Source: Phyto melanocephala (Eukaryota; Arthropoda; Insecta; Diptera; Rhinophoridae). Taken from it: a stretch of 64,000 nucleotides of DNA. The DNA is taken from positions 70,398,465 to 70,462,464 of the forward strand of contig OW799236.1 of assembly GCA_941918925.1 (NCBI GenBank), read 5' to 3'. The notes beneath the pieces were generated by a model that was not told the DNA's origin, ran no database searches, and worked only from the letters and a program-made list of their open reading frames with translations. Shown here piece after piece: positions 55,701-64,000 of this stretch (the first letter of the stretch is position 1; every line of letters starts with the position of its first letter). The translations under genes and the position numbers were made by a program.

Positions 55701-57276
55701 TGGCTGAGAACTTTCTATTTTTTCATTTAAAAAGTAATTTCAAACAAAATTTAATACAAAAACTCGATTTTTCAATTTTCCGACTTTTCCGGAGGGATTT
55801 TCCAAAATTTTACAGAAATCGGCCCAGCTATTTTCATTTTATTAATTTCACCAATTTGAAGAAGTTTTAGAAAATTTGTTGATGAACAAAATTTACATTT
55901 TATTTGATGCGCAAAAAGCGAGGTAACTTGAAATGAAGAAAGAGTATGAGGAATAAAATGGGTAGAATGCGCTGAGGCGAGATAGCGTGGTATGGATTTT
56001 CAGCTTTAGAATTGAACCAACCTTTATATTATACTTAAATTAAATTGGTTTATTATATGAGTGATACGCTCACTTATTAAAATTTTACTTGTATAAATAT
56101 ATTAATTTAGTAGAATTTTTTACCACATATGGTCCCAGTTACAACACAATATTGTTATTTAAAAATTAATATACAATCGGTATTCCACTGTAAACATTTC
56201 TAATTAACGGATTATTATTAACTCTGCACACACTTACTTTAGTATGTAAAATTTTTAGATAATTTATATAATTTATATCATTTATCTTATTATAAAAGTA
56301 GGAAGTGTCATGCCCATACAATGCTAATATTAGATTTTAATTAACACTTGCTACTGAGTCATACCCTGCCGTTTCCTTTAAAATAAAACAGTGTGGTAAA
56401 CAAGAGTATTGTAATTAAAGTTATATTTCGAGACTTAATGTGTAAAGATAAAGTAATAGAAAAGAATAATTAAAGCAATACATATTTTATTACAAAGAGA
56501 TTATTCTATAGTGATTACAGTTATTAACAAAATATTAAATTATGTGGTATAAAAGCACTTCACAAAATTGGTGTTGGGTATTGAAAATTCGGGACTGCAG
56601 AATATACTTACTGGTTTCAATTACCTTGTGATGACAAATGATTTTTCGTTGTTTTGATAATGCTTACCATCATTATTTACTACAAAAAAAAAACACACAC
56701 AAGTTGTCAGTTACATGTTGTCAGCATTTGAATTTTACTATTCTAACATTCAAATAATTCCAATTGTCTTGCCCTCTCGAATAATCAAATATTAGTTAAC
56801 CTACATTTTTTAGCTTACTGACAATGTTATAATTCCTTGTACATCGAATGTCATTCTATTCATTTCCCAAAACAATGAATCCACAATAGCTTTCCACTTA
56901 TTATATTTTATTATAACTTAATATTTTCTGTAAAAGGTGTCAGTTTGTGCTGTCATTTTCAAAATTTAAAATACTTTTGAGTTTATGTTTAGTGGATTCT
57001 AAAGGAGAGAAGTCCCATTAACAAATAACATTTGCACTTTGTGCTCCCCATTAACTTCCCATCATCCAGAACATGCAGCACAGCCTGGTAAGCTGTGATT
57101 GTGCATTTTGCTCGTTTGTTACAGATTTTCCCTTTCTCCTGTACAATCTCTGCAACATTCTCATCTTAATGCAAATAAACACAAATACTCACTTCCACAA
57201 CTTTGCACAACTATCAAGTGGTTATACAATGTTTCCCCATGAAACTAAAATTTATATACACATACATATACATGCT
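55701..57276. other. No gene recognised over 1.6 kb
   Basis: The first 300 bases (to about 56000) are less AT-rich, with words such as GATGCGCAAAAAGCGAGGTA, and may still belong to the Helitron or another repeat. The rest is AT-rich. The frame at 57073-57312 runs into a microsatellite and is unlikely to be real. Confidence 0.35.
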
Positions 57277-57304
57277 TATGTATGTATGTATGTATGTATG
57301 TATG
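57277..57304 (+). repeat. Microsatellite (TATG)7
   Basis: Seven perfect TATG units, preceded by imperfect ATACA/ACATA sequence. Confidence 0.95.
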
Positions 57305-58813
57305 TGCTTTAGCGTAAGTTTATGAAGAAGTAACCATGGTTGTCATTTATCTCCCTATCAAAAAACCTCATTTTGTTTATAATTATGGATTCTGAACTTT
57401 TAATGATAATAATAGTGTACAAGTGTGTGTTAAATGCAAAAACCGCATACCATTTCAAAGCAATTTTATAAAATTTTGCGCTGCCTAAACCATAAACCAC
57501 ATTGCTAAGCTGAGAGTGACTGGGCTGGCTAACTGAGTCAACGGTTACACAACAACAACAGCAATACTTTTTCCTCCAAGCAGGCAGTCATCTCAACTAC
57601 CACATCAGCTCTGGGCTTAATTGTAGTTTCACTATTTTTAATGGTTTTGGGATTTTATGTTAAAAAAAAAAATTGTTTTTTTGCAAGTTGCAATAGGTGT
57701 GTCATTTTATTTATGCAAATTTTAAATACAACAAAATTACTAGGATTTCACAGTGTTAAATGATAAATCAATAAATGTTCATTTCACAAGCTGTCGTAGG
57801 TGTTGAATGTCGTAGTAGCTACACACATTTTATTGATAATATTTTAAATTATTTTTGTTTTTTAAACAATTTTACCTAGATTATAGAATGTCGTATAAAC
57901 ACATCATAGCTGGAAAAGTAAGTACTACCGCAGTTTTTATTCAATATAGAAAAGTGAATTTCTTAAAATCTACGACTCCTACGACAGGTTGTGAATTGCG
58001 CAAAAATAAAAATCCCTCTTGTTGGAATAAAATCTTACAAATTTTTATAATAATTAATTTTTACTTAATCGTTTTATTTTTTCAAAAAGAGCAAAATAAA
58101 GTTTTAGTCTTAAAATAAATAACAAATGATTTTTGCAAGATTAATAAATTATCTCTTCTATCTACTTTTTGTTTGTTTTTCTAACAAGTTTTAACATTCA
58201 AATAATATTAACAATGTTAAAATAAAGATATATCAATCATAAGGGCATAACTAAATTTTTCTGAATAAGTTGGAAATCTAACCTCACACAGCCTGTGTAA
58301 TTGTATAAACCAAAGTGGTTTTAATGACCATAGGGTTGCCTGTAATACATACATACATTTTTCGCAAGAGTGGGCCAAAAGTCACCATGGGATTCAATAA
58401 TTTATTAACCTTTTTTTTCATTTATATATTATTGTTTTAACTTTATTTTTTTTTTTCAAATTATATAAATTTTATTTCGTTTTTAAAAATAATCATAAAA
58501 AAACTGTAACAAGAATGGGAATTTCTTCCAACTTTTTTAAGATATTATTTAAATATATATTTATTCCCCGAATAAGCAATCTAAGGTGGTAGTGAAATAT
58601 TGGATATAAATAATAAAATAATTTTTATATAACAAAACTGACTTCAAACTAAAAATTAAGGACACTAGAGTTTTTTTATTAAAAAAGAAAATTGGGTAAA
58701 AATTTCTTTCAAAGTAAGCTTACTATCGGCTCGTATAGCATATATCTTGGTCAGGTAAAAGCTCATCGAGAAGTTTTTAAGATTTTTTTAATCAAAGTTT
58801 TATCGTTACGATA
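57305..58813. other. No gene; possible mariner end near 58369
   Basis: AT-rich with an ACAACAACAACAGCAA run near 57550. GAGTGGGCCAAAAGTCACCA near 58370, followed by T/A-rich sequence, resembles the terminus at 13929 (CAGGGTGGACCAAAAGTCGC). It may be an isolated decayed mariner end. The 87-codon frame at 57855-58118 is unrecognised. Confidence 0.35.
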
Positions 58814-58815
58814 TA

Positions 58816-59333
58816 AAGGGTCCGCCATCTAACGTTTTTTTTTCAACTAGTGCTTATTTCGTGAATGGTAACACATAGCACATGTCTGATTTGACAGATA
58901 ATTAGTTTTATCTTTCCGCTGAACGAATATGGTTGTGTATACGCTTGAACAACGCTCGGAAAGTGGGCCTACGATCCACTTACAGAAGATGCCGATTTTG
59001 CCAAAAAAAAATCATCTTTTCAGATGAAGCTCATTTTGATCTTGGCGGGTATGTAAACAAGCAAAATTGTCGCATTTGGGGCACAGAAAATCCGCACGCA
59101 TACATTGAAAAGCCGGTATACCCAAAACGAGTCACGGTTTGCTACGGACTTTGGTCTAGATGCATAATTGGGCCATTTTTCTTCGAAAATGAGCAAGGAG
59201 TGGCCGTTCACAAAAATTTAAGAGGAGAATATTGGCAACATTTGATTTCAACAGGACGGCGCTACGTGCCACACAGCCGAAGCTACACTTTCTTTAAAGC
59301 ATTTTCAAAAAAATAGTTATTTGGCGAACCCTT
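58816..59333 (+). mobile_element. Internally deleted mariner-type element (group B, copy 3)
   Basis: TA-flanked (58814-58815, 59334-59335), with ends AAGGGTCCGCCATCTAACG and, inverted, AAGGGTTCGCCAAATAAC. Its first junction differs from copies 1 and 2: MVVYTLEQRS passes to KWAYDPLTEDADFAKK before SDEAHFDLGGYVNKQNCRIW. It continues YPKRVTVCYGLWSRCIIGPF and, near the end, FQQDGATCHTAEATL encoded across a frameshift, then the 3' terminus. The DNA-binding domain and C-terminal third are absent. Confidence 0.8.
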
Positions 59334-59452
59334 TATCTGCCGTAATAAAAGAACTGAAATTAAATTGTACTCATTCCATTTGAAGATCTAAGCCTCATAA
59401 AAAAAAAACTTTTAACTTCACTTTCCTATTTTATAATATAGTTGAAAACCCC

Positions 59453-59726
59453 TAATTTGTGAGACATATGTAAATCTACATGTCTGTCAAAATTGTACTT
59501 TTACGCTGACTGCTTTGCAGCAGCAGAGATTTCTGCCAACGGCTGATATCACATGTTTTGACAGAAGAAAATAGAGCGCACTCTAATTAAAATTTTGTCA
59601 GATGTCTCAGCACATGTTTTTTTACAAAAGTAATGTTTTAAAGGTAATACACGACATGTTTGTAGTAGCAGTGCAGAATTTGACAAGTCAGATGTAAAAA
59701 ACATGCCGTGTATTAGCTCCTTTACT
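59453..59726 (+). mobile_element. TTAA-type MITE, left-truncated copy
   Basis: From ATTTGTGAGACATATGTAAA to ATGCCGTGTATTAGCTCCTT it follows the element at 49274 without the nested MITE, but lacks the first 50 bases or so including the left terminus. It forms a large inverted pair with the next copy. Confidence 0.8.
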
Positions 59727-59838
59727 TAAACGAAAAATAATATGACACGTTTAAATTTTTATAGAACCTGGCCACATTTTGATTTGAATGCAACCCTTAC
59801 GAATCCGCAATGTTTAAGTAAGAGTTACGAGGCTTTAA

Positions 59839-60146
59839 AGGAGCTAATACACGGCATGTTTTTTACGTCTGACTTGTCAAATTCTCCACTGCTAATACAA
59901 ACATGTCGTGTGCTACCTTTAAAACATTACTTCTGTAAAAAAACATGTGTTGAAACATCTGACAAAATTTTAATTAGAATGCGCTCTATTTTCTTCTGTC
60001 AAAACATGTGATATCAGCCGTTGGCAGAAATCTCTGCTGCTGCAAAGCAGTCAGCGTAAAAGTACAATTTTGACAGACATGTAGATTTACATATGTCTCA
60101 CAAATTTTAAAGTCAAATGTAAAAAAACACGCCGTGTATTATAGCC
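59839..60146 (-). mobile_element. TTAA-type MITE, complete copy, reversed
   Basis: TTAA at 59835-59838 and 60147-60150 bounds a 308-bp element with ends AGGAGCTAATACACGGCATG and, inverted, AGGCTATAATACACGGCGTG. This gives the full-length form of the family without insertions. The 89-codon frame at 59742-60011 overlaps it by chance. Confidence 0.85.
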
Positions 60147-60289
60147 TTAAGTAAGCAAGTAAATAAACTTTATGGCCCCGCCTTTCCCTTGGGCAATGAT
60201 AAGCATGTTCCATAACATCGTTCAAAATTTGTGCCTGTGGGGACGATTTTCTACATACGTAACAAACGTTTCAAAGTGATCAAAAAGTG

Positions 60290-60600
60290 CTGCAAAATTT
60301 TACATTTTTGGTTTAAAAACAGAGGCAATCGTGTTTTTTTTGCTCATATAACTACTTCTAGTGTTTCAACATAACTGCTTTTCAAATCTCAAAATTCTAG
60401 AAAGCATATCTGATTAATTGATACGACATAAGGGTCTGAAGTATAAGTGAGGAATTCAAAAAGTTGATAATAACATACACACGGACAGATGGATTGACGT
60501 ATTTAACTAAATCAATTTCTTTATCTACAAGGATTCAGTAAAAATATATTTCATGAATGAATGAATGCATATTGTACAAATTACAAATGGAATGTCAGTT
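60290..60600 (+). repeat. Diverged family A-type repeat, 3' part
   Basis: GTTTTTTTTGCTCATATAAC, then AAAAAGTTGATAATAACATA, CACACGGACAGATGG and finally ACAAATTACAAATGGAATGT follow the order of the family A-prime 3' half. The similarity is moderate. Confidence 0.5.
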
Positions 60601-62839
60601 TTTTTAAACACATAGATGAATTCACCATTAATGTATGGTTTTGTAAAAGGTGCTTAGTCAAAAATGTTTAATTCGACAAAAGTTTTGATTACTTTAAGTT
60701 AGTTCGGAAAGTTTCTTCCACGATAAATGTGAATGCCTTTATTACGTAAAATGGTCGATTATAATTATGAAGTCGCCAGTGACAAAAATCCGGATTTACT
60801 GACACATGCGATAAGTCTTGTTAACAATATATTCTACCCTAATTTCAATTTTAAATTTTTACTCGGTACATTTTCTGAACAAAATTTACAAATCGGCTTA
60901 TAGCGCAGGATTAAACAAACTTATTATTAATACATAGTAGTGATGCCATTGCCATTTTTTTTTTTAAATAAATAGCATTTTATGAAAAACTCTAACCAAC
61001 TGAACTTAGTACACATATTTTAGCTTTCAATTTTTTTTTTTTTTTTTTCAAATCCATGTTGATAATGACTTGAAGGTATCAATATGCAAAGAAAAGCATA
61101 ATTAATGTTATTATTAAGTCACAATTTTCTTATATATATGCCTCTTGGTGATCGTGCCTAAAAGAAGATCGCACAACTATTCTCACTGTTTGTAAATTAA
61201 TTCGGCGATATTGTTGAATTTCGTTCGCTCTTGGCATTCACCGCGTGCCTTATGATCAAAATACATATAGGCCTACAGTGGATACCAGGAGAAAAACGTA
61301 TAACGAAGAAACACTTTTGAAAAAACTTCAAACTTTATCTTTACACAATTTTACAATAATATTTTGAAAAGTTAACCGGTTCGTTTTAGGGGTGAAAGCC
61401 ATTTTATGCAAATTAGTTAATAATTTTGTGTAGCACATTTTCAAGTTTATATTTATAATAAATATTCTTAAGTTTTTGTTGTAGACTTTTATTAGCAATT
61501 GTTTTTTGTTTAATTAAACACTATAGCATTTTGTTTTACTTGCACATTTCAGTTTATTTTTTTTTAATATTTTTTTTAAATTTTATTTTTTTTCGTACTA
61601 GCACCATGTTATCCTTTACACATCCACGATCACACTGTTTTCGTTTGTAAATGGGCAATAACACAAAACTACTGCCATGAAGATCCTTTTTATTAGGTCA
61701 TGTTTTTGCTTTAAACATTTTTATATTTTTTTTAATACTTACTTTAGTGTTTTTTTGTTTGTTTTGTTGTTGTCCATATTTAAGGGTGGCTTGGTGTATT
61801 ACAACGATCCCATTGCCACTCTCAATTAAACATTTATTATTTTTCTCTCCTAAGTAGCAAATATCACATCACTCTCTGACTTTCCTCACTGCCAGTATTG
61901 CTATTCCTGTTTAGGTAAATATTTGATATAAATCCTGTTTTGTTTTAATTGTAACAGGGTGCAGCAGCTGCTCTCACCACTATTTCTAATTCTTGTTCTT
62001 ATTTTTTCATTCCATTGTCATCGTTTAGTGTTTGTTATTTGTACTAAAGAATCGTCATGTTTTTGTTGTTGTTACTATGCGCCGAATTTTATTTTGCATT
62101 ATTGATATTTACAATTAAAAAAGAAACTAAAAAATAAATCAAATCACTGACGTTCAAACATTTGTTTAGCTTTTGTTTACTTTACAAGAGAAATTGACAA
62201 AAATTAAAAGAAATTTCATGGAATTGTAATTTTTCAAACAAAAATATATAAATATAATAAAATTTTAAAGCATTATGTAATGTTGGATGGAAATCTTGAG
62301 TTTCTCATCCAACGTAATAAATCAACGTAATAAAATTTGCAGTTGAGCTGTTTTTTTTAACAAATAAAGGCTGATACAGCATTAAACGTAAGAATTTGAG
62401 TTGAGAAACCTATCAGTTTTCCTCTAGTTACAGCAACATTGTCAGAAAAATCGATGTGTACGTAGTACTTTTTTTACCCCAGCACAAATTCTTTTAAATT
62501 AATCAAAGTTAATATAGTTAAATCTATGAAATTTTACATATAATGGTTCATAAGGTCTGAGCTTCCTGTTAGCAACATTGATACAAATTTTACGTTGAAG
62601 ATACATATGTAGAATTAATTTTACCTTGAAATATATCCAGGACAAATGCAATATTGGAAACAATTCTTCGGCTATATAATGTTCGGAGTGACATAAGTAC
62701 TATATGACTTCAATATGAGGGTTAGTTTATTTTAGGAGTCCAACGTAAATTTCGAAGGCAGAACAGAAAAAATTGTTTTTGAACTGATTTAATTTTTTGT
62801 AAATAAGATTTTGTAGGTATTTTTAAAATATTTTTATTT
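60601..62839. other. No gene recognised over 2.2 kb
   Basis: AT-rich with long T tracts (for example 61029-61050). Around 61140-61280 a few less biased bases are present without a usable frame. The paired TTGTTGTTGTTAC-type words near 62060 are simple sequence. Confidence 0.4.
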
Positions 62840-63314
62840 TTCAAAATAATTTTGCCTATAACTTTGGCGGTTAGTAACCGATTTATCCAAACTTTAGTAG
62901 AAATATCGCTACAGTCATATTATACGTATAAATAGTAACAAACATTTTTATAAACAAACCTGGGACTGAAAAATTTCGATTTTTGTTGACAAAAATTGGA
63001 AAAAATAGAGGTAGTCGTGTTTGTTTGCTCATATCTCAGAAAGTTATGGGGCGATCGTTCTGGATTTTAATAGCGATTCATTTCCAAATGTTTGCAAAAG
63101 ATCTGGGTAATGTGTGAGGGCTTCTGAAAGTTGATATCAACCAACAAATGGACAAGCTGACAGACCGACATACGTAAATAGCTCAGTCGTCTCCCCTAAT
63201 CATAGTCTGTCTGAAAATACTTACTTTGTGGCGTCGAAAATCAATATTGTAGAAATTAAAAATGAAATTACAAAGCTTTATATGCCCCTGGTACCATATT
63301 TTAAGGGTATAAAA
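62840..63314 (+). repeat. Family A-prime repeat, 3' half
   Basis: ATAACTTTGGCGGTTAGTAA, GTGTTTGTTTGCTCATATCT, GTTGATATCAACCAACAAAT, GGACAAGCTGACAGACCGAC, CTTACTTTGTGGCGTCG and the terminal TATTTTAAGGGTATAAAA are in the standard order. The left half with the hairpin is missing. Confidence 0.65.
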
Positions 63315-63891
63315 ATACAGACATACAACAAATATTAGTTACCAGATTCGACTATTTAACGAAACAATCTATTTTCAAAGGTGAAATTAAGGAACGTTTT
63401 CTGTTGTAAGTTTTGTCTACCATACGGTATACATTTGAAAATAAGGAATTTTAAATTTTCAAATTAACTGTCTTACAATTTTACTATGCAAACAAAAGAA
63501 AGTTAAACCACTTCGAGCCTAGCGCTGTCCAGACAAAAAACTTAGAAAAAAGAACATTAAACAAGATATTTAAAAAAATGTGTCCGGACAAAGAAATGCA
63601 AATAAATTTACCTGAAGAGCTATCCTACAAAAGGCTACTACTACTAAAATCTACTCATCTAAACTAGGTTAACCTAACAGCTCGGGTGCTTATTATTTTT
63701 TCAACTATTTGATCCAAAATATTTCATGTTGGAGAAGATAAATAAATATTGGTTTACCTCTTGATATATATAAATTTATATGTATTTATATGAATGTGCC
63801 TTAAACCATGGCACTAGGATAACAGGTAGACTTATTACCCCAGCTGATTAACATGCTTTTTGTTTCTTTGTCATTAGGCATTTATACGTCA
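63315..63891. other. No gene recognised
   Basis: AT-rich sequence between the family A-prime repeat and the Helitron start. Confidence 0.45.
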
Positions 63892-64000
63892 TCTATATAT
63901 ATAAAAGTGAAACTCTGTGTCTGTGTGTGTTAGCTATAGACTCCGAAACTGTAAAACCGATCGGACTCAAGCTTTGGCAAGTTGTTGTACACATACCAGG
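63892..64000 (+). mobile_element. Helitron 5' end, runs off the window
   Basis: Starts TCTATATATATAAAAGTGAA after an A, then a GTGTCTGTGTGTGTTAGC block and AAACTGTAAAACCGATCGGA. A TC start followed by TATATATAAAA and a GT-rich segment is the usual 5' terminus of animal Helitrons. The element continues beyond position 64000, so whether it encodes a Rep-helicase cannot be seen. Confidence 0.7.

Noticed and set aside
57541..57570. CAACAACAACAG run as a coding glutamine tract
   Set aside because: It is too short, with no open frame around it, and the type is common in fly non-coding DNA.
59742..60011. 89-codon plus-strand frame
   Set aside because: It spans the end of unique sequence and most of a reversed TTAA element, so it is fortuitous.
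1..64000. CRISPR arrays, bacterial operons or prophage
   Set aside because: No direct-repeat/spacer arrays or bacterial gene structure. Introns, polyadenylation signals and transposon types are eukaryotic.

Overview
The window looks like intergenic or intronic DNA from a large, AT-rich insect genome, most likely a higher (calyptrate-type) fly. The reasons are the strong A/T bias, CAN/CAG-type runs, and a dispersed repeat carrying an ATTCGGC-tgt-GCCGAAT hairpin next to a TATACCC motif, of a kind I associate with flies (recollection, not a search). I find no convincing host protein-coding gene, rRNA or functional tRNA. Nearly everything with structure is a transposable element or its debris, often nested.

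Layout. 506-4057: a DNA transposon with about 0.5 kb terminal inverted repeats and an apparently intact two-exon gene on the minus strand. 4821-6320: decayed mariner-type transposase. 6687-6836: half of a palindromic MITE beside a possible Helitron end. 9045-10387: dispersed repeat family A with an inner hAT-like MITE. 12716-14288: family A pieces, a mariner 3' end and a second TIR element's end. 15166-15696: internally deleted mariner. 16375-19169: small repeats and a family A copy. 22085-24036: family A and a 732-bp TIR element. 30512-31926: a stop-riddled mariner and a CCCAGC element. 38534-41008: a decayed Mutator-like transposase with FLYWCH, catalytic and RING regions. 41029-44580: two head-to-tail family A copies carrying a hAT-like MITE and a deleted mariner. 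44775-45860: a mariner whose left half is an inverted copy of its 3' end, followed at once by a near-perfect palindromic MITE. 47285-49835: mariner pieces, a CCCAGC element, and a TTAA-flanked element with another MITE inside it. 50045: tRNA-like SINE. 51060-52470: mariner split by a 659-bp TIR element. 53047-59333: palindromic MITE, family A, two deleted mariners and a Helitron helicase fragment. 59453-60146: inverted pair of TTAA elements. 62840-64000: family A and the 5' end of a Helitron that runs off the window.

No pathway links these elements. What connects them is parasitism: short non-autonomous elements probably mobilised by transposases encoded elsewhere, with empty-site comparisons inside the window fixing several insertion boundaries. 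The only coding unit that looks complete is the spliced gene at 1184-3114. The 233-codon mariner ORF at 44888-45589 keeps a catalytic domain but has lost its DNA-binding half.
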